Of a DNA stretch of 64,000 nt, positions 1 through 10,279 are shown piece after piece. Where the stretch lies: positions 31,181,427-31,245,426 of the forward strand of contig CM055094.1 of the NCBI GenBank assembly GCA_029204225.1, given 5' to 3'. The DNA comes from Diphasiastrum complanatum. Lineage: Eukaryota; Streptophyta; Lycopodiopsida; Lycopodiales; Lycopodiaceae. Every line of letters starts with the position of its first letter. Position 1 is the first letter of the stretch. Made by a program: the position numbers and the translations under genes. Under the pieces are notes generated by a model that made no database searches, was not told the origin of the DNA, and saw nothing but the letters and a program-made list of their open reading frames with translations.

Positions 1-835
1 ATGAAGGTTAGTTATGAATAATTCACATCATGCGTGATGATTTTTTTTAATCATGAATATGTTTTTTCCACTAAAAATTAACTCTGTCGAGAAAAACCTT
101 AGTATTTACTCGTAAATCTTCACACATCATTTTGAGTATTCTTGATTCGGTCTTAAAGTTCTAGAAAGTCCTACGAAGGCTTCTTCCATCAAAATCGTTC
201 TTGCGAAGATTAGTTATTTGAAAATAGTATTTTTAGATCATCAAAACAATTGCCAATGTCAAAACAAAATTTGAACCTAGTATTAACTCATGTCAAGTTT
301 ACCAGAGTTGCATTATTTCATTTTCGGTTAGTCTTGTGAAGGTTAGTTTGGCAAAATAAACCAAAGTAAAGGTTTTTAATGATTTTAATTTGGTTCTCGT
401 AATAATCTTTGCCAAAAGTACTGACTTTCACATCAGTCATTTGCACAAGTAAGCTTCGAAAAGCCTAGCTCTTGATTTGGCTTTACATAATGTATCATCT
501 AGTATACTATAGAAAGAAATAAGAAGAAAGGGCTCTTCCTCTTCCAACAATAAGTAGTGCCTTGTTTTCTAACAAGAAGCAACCAACCAAGAAGAAGAAA
601 AATCTCAAAGACAAGAAATAAACTCTAGCTCAATCAGACAACCAACAACAACAATCAGCTCATAAACAATAACAACAAACAAAACCTAAGGCCAAACGTT
701 TTTGCAAGACTAGAAGAGGACAAATCAGGACATCAAGGATTGTTGAAATATCAAGCACAATGAGGCCAAGAAGAAGATGAAACAATAGTAGAATAAAGAT
801 GCCTCAAACTCAAAGACTGATAAAGAAGAACCTCG
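1..835. other. Gene-less AT-rich stretch, possible gag trace
   Basis: No sustained reading frame is present. The last 300 bases are rich in AAG/AAC codons and lie directly upstream of a Copia protease, so they may be the worn 3' end of gag. I could not confirm a zinc knuckle. Confidence 0.35.
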
Positions 836-1395
836 CATATTCATGATCCATGATATGCCAAATAGGGATATTATTACATGGTATATTGATTTGGGTGCCT
901 CACAAGATATGATGCATGCAAAAGCCTGTTTTCAGAATTTCCCAATCCAGTCTCAGAATGATATTCTTTGGAGATTTAAGTTCCCTCAAGGGTGAATGAC
1001 AAGGTATCATTCATTTCAAATTTGTAGAGTGACCAAAATTCTTCACAATGTTCTCTATGTGCCAAAACTTACCAAGAACTTGTTGTCAATCAACAAGCCA
1101 TCTGACCAAGGCTATCAAGCCTTGTTTAATTCTAAGAAATGTATTATTCGAGAGCATGAGTCCAAGAAAATTTTAAAGGCAAATAGAAAAAGAAATTTAT
1201 ATATCTCAAGTCATGAGCATGTACTAAATGCTAGTGTAAATTTTGAAAATACCATTTCATGGCATAAATATTCAGGACACCTTAATTTAAGGGCACAAAT
1301 TGTGGGGGAGAGTTTATGTCAAATAAAAATTTGACTACATCATTTCTTGTGGCATATGTGAAGAAAATCATATCACTAAGATCCAATTTGTCTCT
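836..1395 (+). pseudogene. Ty1/Copia remnant: protease to integrase zinc-binding region
   Basis: Decayed Copia polyprotein. Near 879-903 it reads WYIDLGAS, the retroviral-type aspartic protease site with the usual Ser/Thr after Asp replaced by Leu. It continues after a stop at about 992 with LHNVLYVPKLTKNLLSI (the segment just before integrase) and an ISWHKYSGHLN motif matching the usual LWHRRLGH histidine motif. Around 1,345-1,390 a shifted frame gives CGICEENHITK, the cysteine half of the integrase HHCC zinc-binding site. At least one stop and two frameshifts interrupt it. The frame dissolves where repeat copy A begins. An integrase/linker piece of the same orientation reappears at about 3.26 kb, so the repeat probably split this element. 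Confidence 0.8.
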
Positions 1396-1437
1396 TTGAT
1401 CTTTGGTTACAAAAGATAGCACATCTAACACCATTAA

Positions 1438-2427
1438 CACTAGAGTCGTTTCAAAATGCACACAAAAGTGTGCATTTCAAGCACTTATTCAAAAAAGCAT
1501 ACATCATAAACTATGATGAATCACATCAAATCCTTTCACATGTGTGTTCTTCATATATACATTTACCGATTAAAATTTGTAAGACCTTCATTTTGAGTAG
1601 CTTATATGTAAGATATGATGTGTCAAACACGTGGGGGTACTGATGAAACGTCGATATTTTCATATATGGGACTACATTGTTGTGAATTTTACATTCAATT
1701 TTTAGCCTGTCTACTCTTAAAAATCCTATATGATTATAGAAACATGCCTATTAAAAAAAAATTGAATTTGGAGATCTATAGAGATAGATACGTGCATTCA
1801 AAATTATCCTTTTAAGTGTTGATAAAAATTACCAAAATTGGAAATATCATATATGAGTGTGTAATACCATGATTTTGACAATATGTTTTTGGTTTGTCTA
1901 CTTTAAAAAGTATTATATGACCATAGAAACGTGTCTCTCAATTTTTTTTCAACTTGGAGTTATGAAAAGATAGATATGTGCATCTAAAGCTAACCATGTC
2001 AAGTGCTAAAAAGTAACGAAAATTATTGAAGGGTGCTAGAAATTTTCAACCCTTTTGGAGGTGCTTTTTACAATCCTTTGTTTGGCTGTCTACTTTCAAA
2101 AACCCTTTATGACCATAGAAACGTGTCTATAAAAAAAAATCAAATTTGGAGTCCTATAGAGACATATACGTGCACCTAAAGTTACCAATGTGAAGTGCTG
2201 GAAAGTGTTGAATATTGAAGTTTTTGGGAGCCAATTGCCATCAATTGAGAGAGAGAAAATTTAAGTCCTTCAACAACACAATGAAGAGTCAAGTCTAGTT
2301 CCACGTACAATAGAAAGATTAAAATTTCAATGATTTGATGGCATGTTATGTCTCATCAAGTGACCAAGGGTTTTATGCGCACTTTTGTGTGCATGCACAC
2401 AAAAATGTGCTGAAAACAACTCTAGTG
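1438..2427. mobile_element. 990-bp TTAA-flanked DNA element with CACTAG termini
   Basis: The ends are inverted: left CACTAGAGTCGTTT, and right end read backwards CACTAGAGTTGTTTTC. Both ends abut TTAA (1,434-1,437 and 2,428-2,431). The homologous locus at 18,198-18,201 carries one TTAA and no insert, so TTAA is a target duplication. Subterminal hairpins lie at each end: TGCACACAAAAGTGTGCA at 1,457-1,474, and a longer palindromic run at 2,376-2,410. No transposase frame is present, so it is non-autonomous. TTAA targets are known for piggyBac-type transposases. The CACTA-like first bases suggest the CACTA superfamily instead, but that family makes 3-bp duplications, which do not fit here. Confidence 0.8.
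1709..2275. repeat. Three ~190-bp diverged tandem units inside the TTAA element
   Basis: Units begin with TGTCTACT or TGTCTACTTT at 1,709, 1,895 and 2,087 (spacings 186 and 192). Each continues with a TATGA(C/T)(C/T)ATAGAAAC block, an A-rich run, a TTTGGAG block, a GATA/GACATA(C/T)GTGCA block and a GTGCTGG/GTGCTAA block. They are clearly related but differ at many bases, so the duplication is old. Confidence 0.75.
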
Positions 2428-2673
2428 TTAACTATGTAGAAATCTAGCATCTACTATACATAGAAGCTATAAACTCAATAAGAAATTGACAAAATAGCAT
2501 ATAAATGATAAGTTGCTATTGCTTTTCGTACAATGGCTGTACTACACCACCTTTCACACATGTGGATCCAATACACCACTTAAAATAGCATTCTACACAC
2601 AAGAACTCAAGATATCAACAAGACAATGCAAAAATGAATATAGAAACCCAAAGAGATCACTTCCATAAGCATG

Positions 2674-2797
<124 letters not shown>

Positions 2798-3254
2798 ACT
2801 CTTCCCACGCTTGTACACTATATATAACAGGTCCTTGACCTATTTGGGTGAGCTTGCTCAAGCTTATCAACATTTGGAAGGTCCTAGATCTATTCCAAAG
2901 AATAGACTAGATTCAATGCACCTAAATCAACCAGTAGGAGTAGGTCTATATGCGACCTTATCCTAACATGCTAAAAATAAATCAACTATTCTTAGGCCTT
3001 ATTAACAATATAAAGTTCATCTCTAAGTCTATAATGCATATTGGCCAAAATTGCCAATTGAACTAGACATGCTAAATCTCAAACTTGTTGAAAATTTCTC
3101 ACAGCATACACCACAAGTTCACCGCTAGTTCTACTCCACTACAAAATGGAGTGGATATTAGAAAGAATCAGACTTTATTTGATGATGTAAGATTGATGCT
3201 ACTCATAAATGCTTAACTACCAATTTTAGACTGAAGCAATTTTTATAGCTTGTT

Positions 3255-3475
3255 ATTTGTAGAACTATTTGGATGCTTGTGCTTTATGCAGGTACCTAAT
3301 AACCTGAGAAAGAAACTAACCATGTCAACTATCACAATATTTATGTTGGCTATTCAAATGATCATAAAGCAAGTTATAGAATTTATGATGTTTTCATTAG
3401 TCATAGTCAACAGAGATGTTTGTCTTTTTTGAAAACAAATTTTATGATTTTAAACTAAAGCTAGTAATGTAGGAG
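3255..3475 (+). pseudogene. Copia integrase/linker fragment
   Basis: One frame reads IYVGYSNDHKA followed, after a small frameshift, by YRIYDVFISHS. This is the conserved segment after the Copia integrase core (usually VFVGYS...KAYRVYD). It lies in the same orientation as the protease fragment at 836-1,395, so the two are probably one element separated by repeat copy A. Downstream to 3,700 is proline-rich and may be the linker before reverse transcriptase, but no RT motif follows. Confidence 0.65.
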
Positions 3476-4560
3476 TATGTCCCAACTTATCCATTGTTTG
3501 ATTTCAAGTCTAAACTTGAAATGCCTACACCACTAGCTTTGCATAATCTACCTTTGAAAACAGAACTAGCTCCACCTCCATAGCAACTTGTCCCTACACC
3601 AAAGATCATCTCGACTACACCTGACAAATACATTTATCAAGTGGGAGGTTTACAGTCCATGTGGGATGGCACTCCTCCTCGGCCCTCTACAGCATGCATT
3701 CATGGCAGCTAGAGTAGCGATGGATGCTTGATTCTCCACATAGCTCCTATAATTGCTTCTCACACACTGATACCAAGCAGAATTTAGCAATGAAACAAGC
3801 AACCGGATCTATCAACAGATCAGTCAATAGAATTGGAAGATTCCTCAAGAAATAGGGAATTACTAATGAATTCATGCTAATTCTCAGCATCTTTAACAAA
3901 AGCACACTTGTAGAAGTGCACTCTACCAATTTCAAAAAGTATGCTTCAAACCGGAATTAGTGAATCCAATTCCCTTGACAAAATAGCACTACAACCAGGA
4001 TGTAGATCTAAGTGCTTCTTACTTCCAATTCGGTGTAGAGCTTGTCTCCATCCTATCCAAGACCTTATCTTAGCCGGGCTCTGATATTAATATAAAGATC
4101 ACTATGGAAAACCCCTAAGATGAGGATATGGTAACACAACATGAGACATGTGGAAGCAAAACCTCTCAACCAAACCTAGATCAATCCTAGACTTAACCCC
4201 CGAGCCATGCCATGTGAAAGCTAGAGATGAGCAACTGGTAACCTAAACCCAAGTTATCGACGAGAGAATCTCTACCTCAATATATTGAGAGTAGATTTCT
4301 GTGCATGAACCCATGCAATCCCCATGCAGTCCAACTATAAATAGGTCACATCTCTTCATGCAGTCCTCCTGCCTATATCCGTCACACATATACGCACTAC
4401 TCCATATGTCTCAATTAGAGTGTCTAGGTACTCTCAAGGTCATTAGTCACAAACAAGCCTTGACATGGAATTAAATTTCGGCGCAACCAATAATCTCAAA
4501 CACCGGAGGGCCAGTCTACCATATTAGGACTATTCCATGTCCTTAGCTGAATATGGTTGT
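3476..4560 (-). other. Gene-less; possible minus-strand LTR with primer site
   Basis: At 4,077-4,090 the minus strand reads TTAATATCAGAGCCC, close to the TGGTATCAGAGCC primer site for initiator Met tRNA. An LTR would then lie at about 4,092 and above, and a TATAAATAGG run occurs at about 4,335. No matching second LTR or gag was recognised, so this is tentative. Confidence 0.3.
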
Positions 4561-4562
4561 AA

Positions 4563-4757
<195 letters not shown>

Positions 4758-4899
4758 CATTTATTTAATGATTCGACAATGACGTTTGTCAAATGATCAA
4801 TATTTTATTCAACACGTTCATGCTTCAAGGTCTTTAAAAGATGGATAAAAGATTTTGCCAAAGTATACTCATGGTGATGATGGTGCATTACCCCTCTCC

Positions 4900-4920
4900 T
4901 CCCCCCCCCCCCGCCCCCCC
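4900..4920. repeat. Poly-C tract with one G
   Basis: Run of C broken once by G. It could be a polypurine tract on the minus strand, but no LTR boundary or coding remnant was recognised next to it. Confidence 0.6.
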
Positions 4921-5338
4921 TTTCTCTCCCATCATCTTGGTTTCCAGATGTCTGTCAGTGAATGGCCAAGAATCGTGTATTCCAACGAGATACCTTGGTC
5001 ATTGTTCATCTATATGAGAAGTATCAGTGGATTGAGTTTTAGCTCGTCGTAGTATATTCCAACCACCTTGAGTATAAACCTTTCTCCTATATTCCAAAGA
5101 GATAAGCATTGATTGCATCATGAACTTGATAGAAAGATATCATGGATGCAAACTCATAAAGACTTCTAATCATCACGGTTCCAACATTTATGCTAACATC
5201 TTTAAGTTCCATGAAGTGGCATTTTCAATACTCATAAGAAAGGTCATGACAATAAATTAATGTTTGAAGATCATGTTCTTTTCTCTCTTTTCCTATTTTT
5301 ATTTTCTATTTCGAGAAAAAAAAATACATACAATAAGT

Positions 5339-5821
5339 CTAGACAACTGATATGTCTGCACTCATTTTGTAGTCTTTTCTTCCTCCTATAGCATGACTTA
5401 ACATCGTGAAGTGCTTCATACAAAAAACCTCCTCAATGGTGGCAAGCCACAAGGCCCTGCCTTTGCAATATGTGCTAAACTGCACTTCCTTACAGTTTTT
5501 TGGAATTTGTCTTATAGAGGAAATGAGAGCATGGAAATGCATGTTTTGGTAAAGATAGTCAATTACATGTTCAATTTCGTATTTGATAAAATAGTGTTTA
5601 TGGAGAGGTGATATAATAGCATTATTGGTTTTTTTAATCACACATGTAATATAATGGTGAATGATCTGACCAATAAGCGTATGTATGCTTGTCCAGACAT
5701 GATCCAATTGTGTGCCATATATAGTTATTGCTTGTTGGAAAGATAGGTGTATATCATGTTGAGACATAAACGATTCAAGTTTTTGAAATTTTTTGTATAT
5801 GCTTAATGCATCAATATTCAT
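5339..5821 (-). pseudogene. 160-codon open frame, unrecognised, repeat-borne
   Basis: A 160-residue minus-strand frame, rich in His, Ile and Tyr, with motifs such as TIYGTQLDHVW and ALWLATIEEVFCMKHF. I do not recognise a family with confidence. The first motif faintly recalls sequences near Helitron/Pif1-type helicases, but no helicase motif is present. A second, more decayed copy of the same DNA lies at about 7,500-7,760 in the same orientation, so this is part of a dispersed or duplicated repeat and not a single-copy gene. Confidence 0.35.
5430..5735. repeat. Diverged direct repeat, first copy
   Basis: Shares ordered blocks with 7,500-7,750: AATGGTGGCAAGCCAC versus AATGGTGGCTAGCCAC, then GGCCCTGCCTT, AAGTGATATAATAA/GGTGATATAATAG, and a GAATGAT(C/A)TGACCA block. 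The two copies are about 2.07 kb apart in direct orientation, with many substitutions and small indels. Confidence 0.65.
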
Positions 5822-7499
5822 GTTGCTGATTATACAATTGGTGTGGTTTTGGGAATGTTGTTGAGTATAATGTTCATTTGTTGAATAAACATGAAAATAC
5901 TATTTGTCTATATATTGCAATTATGTGTAGACTGTAAGTTTTATAAGTAAATGTAGCATGAATAACTTTGGTGTGCAATGTATTAAATCTTCTTCTTTAC
6001 TTAGCCCAAGTTATCCATCTTCAGTTGCTTCTTAGAAGCTACAATCAATGACATACAGGTTGCAATTTCTTTGGTTTCCAATGTCATGAATATTACCACC
6101 CATAAATTGAAAGGCTTTTGATGAATATCCAAGCTAGCATTAGGCTCTCTGAAAATGAATCTCTTCAAGTTGGAAGTTTTCTATTCTTTAGCATCCTTCA
6201 TTAACAACAATTTTTAAATTTTTATAGAAAGTATCATGAAGTTTTAAAAGTAATCCATTTCAGATTTCGACATGACTAATGTCAGGTTGGTATGGACATA
6301 ATGTCCAAGAGGCAGCTTTTTTTGTCTTTGAAGATTGTTATGGGCATATTGACCAAAATTGACACTAAACCTTTCACTTAACTAACTAGTAATACAATGA
6401 GTTGTAGCCATGGCTCCCACCCAAAAGTTAATTGAGATAAGGAAAATATATTTAGGGGACATCATATCAAGGACTTTTAATTTTGGAAGTGTGTGTATAG
6501 ATTTCGCAATCCAGATAGGAAAAATGATTAAATACCACAAAGGCCTACTTTGCCATCTAAACTTTACATTCAAGAAGTTTTAGTAAGTTTAACTTTTTTT
6601 CTGATACATGAATAAGTTTTCCTTAATAATAGTTGATCTTTATCCAATTATGATTTTGTGATCGTCTTTTCTTTTGCAAGACATATACAAAATGTCTTCC
6701 ATTCTTGGATGAAGAAATGGTCGAACTTTCAAATGTGTCCTGAAGACTGCTTAATTGATGGTTTGTGAAATCTAAAACTGTGACTACTAAATTGTGCAAA
6801 ATTCTGATCGTGAATATTGTGAATACTGATCGTGAACATTACAAATGCTGATTATGAATACTAATTTGAAATTTACTAATGCTGATAAACAAATATTCTG
6901 AGATACAATTTATGCTATGAATACCAATCGAATATACCGTAAATATCAGGGAAATAGTGATTGTAATTATGTTGTCTAATACAACGTCATAATAATCATC
7001 AACAAATCTTATGTCAGATCTCTTCATGTGAATTCAATGACAAGCTGGTACTTAGCAATTTCAATTGTATGTATCTAATCTTTGGGAAACTTGTTGCTTT
7101 GAGCAACTAACTTGTTGTCAGTACCTCATGTAATAACTTCTATTTCTATCAAATCAACATCATATTAACGTTCTCAAATTACAAAAGTCATTCCACAAAC
7201 TCACTCCTCATTCATATCAGATTTCAACAATCACCTTTATAGTAATAATCAAACCCAAGATAGACTTTCTTTTCTCAACTTTGTATACGACATAAAACAT
7301 TGATAATAGACAATATCAACATGTGATTTTTGAATCTCTTACATCTCTTCAAATAAAATCAATTATAGACATGTTGAAAAAATAATATAAAAAATATATG
7401 TATAATCAATCATGGATTATGTTGTCTAATACAACAAAATCATAATCAACAAATTTTATCAATTTCATGTAACTGATATCAGATTTCTAATTATACAGG
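5822..7499. other. Gene-less AT-rich stretch with short repeats
   Basis: No credible coding frame. Around 6,790-6,900 short variants of TGAATACTGATCGTGAA recur. A block with ATGTTGTCTAATACAAC occurs at about 6,970 and again at about 7,420, each followed by a run ending in ATCAACAAAT, so the spacer between the two 5.4/7.5-kb repeats itself contains a direct repeat. Confidence 0.5.
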
Positions 7500-7763
7500 T
7501 AAATGGTGGCTAGCCACACGGCCCTGCCTTGGCAACACGTGTTAACTTGCATTTTATGAAATTTTTGGAAAGTGCAATATACAAGAAATTAAAGCATGAA
7601 ATTGTACAATTTGATAAAAATAATGTTTGTAGCAAAGTGAATAATAATGTGTTTCATAAAGTAATGTTTGTGGCAAAGTGATATAATAACAATACTGGTT
7701 TTTGTTAACCACATATGTAATTAATAGGCGAATGATATGACCATTATGCATATGTAGATCCAA
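7500..7763. repeat. Diverged direct repeat, second copy
   Basis: Partner of the copy at 5,430-5,735. The minus-strand frame here is about 69 codons and starts within the matching region, confirming that any ORF is repeat-derived. Confidence 0.6.
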
Positions 7764-8279
7764 AAAGGTTTTTTGAATTTGTATCTTTAAGAGGCGAAGA
7801 TTTACATGATAGGGAAGCTTTTCTTAAGTTTTTTTTTAAGAATTAATCCAGGTGCACTCCCTTAGAAGCTTTCATAATTCAAAAGTGTAGCATGAAGAAC
7901 CTAAGGAACCTAGCTTCATGGCAGCAGATCCATTTAGTAAAAAGCTTAGCTTTTTCACTGACGAAGAAAAACACACTGAACTTGACAATAAGGTAGTAGA
8001 AGAGCAATGCTCTTCTTCTCAATACTGCATCTAGGAAGGCACAAGAAAACAATCCCTATATGCTCACGAAGAAACTATCCGAAGTAGGCATGTGTACACA
8101 AAATAGCCAGGGACAGAAACCAAGAGTAGCGTTGATCTAGATTTAGAGTATGATGGGGAGCAAGGTACTGGATCCAGAGAATATCAATGACAATGGTAGC
8201 CTAAGTTTTAACTCATACGGTATTGTTTGTAAAGTTGTGGCAAATAAAACAAAAGATTCCATGCCATTCTTTCCTCGTT
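7764..8279. other. No recognised feature
   Basis: Unique-looking sequence without a sustained frame, a primer site or repeat termini. Confidence 0.5.
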
Positions 8280-8420
8280 GTCTATAGCGTTAAGGATCAT
8301 TCCATGGGTCATGCTCGTCACTTAATTGACACGGGAGCGATTACGCCCGTGTCTATAGCGTTAAGGATCATTCCATGGGTCATGCTCGTCACTTATTGAC
8401 ACGGGAGCGAGTACGCCCGA
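8280..8420. repeat. 71-bp near-perfect tandem duplication
   Basis: Unit 1 is 8,280-8,350 and unit 2 is 8,351-8,420. Both begin GTCTATAGCGTTAAGGATC and end ACACGGGAGCGA..TACGCCCG. Unit 2 differs by one deleted A (TTAATTGAC to TTATTGAC) and very few other bases, so the duplication is recent compared with the surrounding decay. Confidence 0.95.
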
Positions 8421-8851
8421 CACTGTCCTCTGCTCCCCACATGTCCCAGGCGCCCTCCTATGTTGCCCGGTCTGCTGCCCAATACCTGCAAGCCCCAAAA
8501 AAATTTGGGACCGAAAAATTTCAAGATTTTAAGCCCACGTAATGCCATGTGGCATCTTTAGAATCATCCCATAAGTTTCTAAGAGAAATGACGAGTGCTG
8601 CATATATCGAGTTGGCTTCTTTAGTCGAATCGATTTCTTAGAAGCAAAACCATGTCTGGCCATAAGAAACACCATAGCAAATTGTCAATCTACAATGGGC
8701 TACATAGCCTTTTGCCACCACACACTCGTGTCTCTCCTGCAAGTATTCATCCCGAGCGACATCGGTTTTCTTTTACCGCCGATGAAAATTTCAAGCAGCT
8801 CAATCAAACTCGGTCGAACTAGTTACATCGTTAAATAGTGAAAAACAGAAG

Positions 8852-10279
8852 TTGATGACAAAATTGACAGATCTAAAAGAGCAGATTCAGAACAATGAAA
8901 TAAATATAACTGCATTATTGTCTGGCAACAAGGAAGGAGAGCAAAGTACAGATGAAGTGTTGGAAATTCCGGGTCTCAGAAAAATCGCATCCGCTTTAGC
9001 TGAGAGAAATGCTGCATTCCCGGCAGAACAGTTTTGTATTTCAAATGCAACAGAAAAGCTTGAAAATATTCTCAAAATTAATAGGAAAAAACATGGACAG
9101 TTTTAGAGCTTCCACAAGCTAGTGCTCGTGAAGCCAATGCAAGAGTGGATGCTCTCAATGCTGAGATTTTCAAGCGTGCTTACAAAAAACAGAAGCTTTG
9201 CTGCTCAACAGCATTATGATGTCATACTCAACTTGGAGAAAGCTGTTGGAAGGAGCTGGGATAGCTGATTTGAAAGTTGACTTCCTGTGTGTTGAAGAAT
9301 CTAGACAACAAGAGAAGAACAAAGATTTGAATAGGGGTTTAACGGATGCCCTAGAGCGTTTTGCCATTTTATCAAATCAAAATCTGAATGCAAATGTGAA
9401 ATTGGAGACTTAGCCGCTATAAAGTCGCATCCGAAACTTGATGCGTCAAAAACTCGGCTTGAAAGAAGTTCAACAGCTTTCTACGGGTGTCTGTTTCTAT
9501 GTTAAACGAGAATAGTCACCAATGGGAGAAAAATAGCAATTCTAGCAAAACGGATCTTAACACTTTCTACCGAGGAGTTAGGTTTGCAAGAATCAAAATC
9601 TATCGTAGAGCTCTAAAGGCAAAGCATCTCTCCACAGGATCTGCAAAGAGATTGAAATTTAAACAAGCAGAATTGTTGTCTTTACAAGAGAAAGTTCAGT
9701 TGCTGAAAGCAGCAATAACTGAAAGAACCGAGTAATTCAAATCCAGTGCCACACAGATTTGCCAAGTGATAATACGACTCAGTTCTGTCAAAGGTCATCT
9801 GAAGGAAAAGGTACAGTTAGCCAAGTATATAACGAAGGTCCATCGCTTTTATATATCTGCATTACCATCATGAAAAATGCAGAGCTTTAAGCTCATTGTT
9901 AGACCTAGCAGGTGTCAGGAGTAAGGCTGTAGATTCACCACCTCTGAAATCAGTGATGTCAGATTAAAAAACATTGAATTTACCCGCATAAAATATGCTA
10001 AATATTTGAAATCAACGATGTCAGTCGATGAGAAACGACAACAGCTTTGTCTCAAACAGAGTGATGAACAACTTTAGAACAAAGATCAGCTCGTCAGTAC
10101 AGCCTTCCGCTTCCCCAGCGCCTGCCGACTATGCTATCTTTTGTTCGCAAAATAAAATAACAAATTCAATAAATTCATTTCCAATACCAGCCGTGCGGAT
10201 GCGGTGGAACCAGGTGGCAATCCATAGCGCATCCATGCAAGTGCTACTCTCTGGGCACCCTTGCATCAATGCACGATAA
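8852..10279 (+). pseudogene. Decayed coiled-coil protein gene, unrecognised
   Basis: A chain of short plus-strand frames, each with the charged heptad-like composition of a coiled coil. Around 8,860-9,100 are KLTDLKEQIQNNEIN and RKIASALAERNAAFP; at 9,110-9,410 ASAREANARVDALNAE and LTDALERFAILSNQNLN; near 9,590-9,735 RALKAKHLSTGSAKR and LLSLQEKVQLLKAAITE; near 10,028-10,090 DEKRQQLCLKQSDEQL. Stops and frameshifts separate them. Length and continuity fit a processed or otherwise dead copy of a protein of at least 400 residues. No intron-like breaks with clear GT..AG were seen, but the frames are too worn to exclude them. I do not recognise the parent protein. Confidence 0.5.

Noticed and set aside
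1438-2427. Assignment of the 990-bp element to the CACTA superfamily
   Set aside because: Ends begin CACTA, but the empty site shows a TTAA duplication, not the 3 bp made by CACTA transposases; left open until a transposase is found.
5339-5821. Helitron helicase call for the 160-residue frame
   Set aside because: Only a weak motif resemblance; no Rep or helicase motifs and no Helitron termini.
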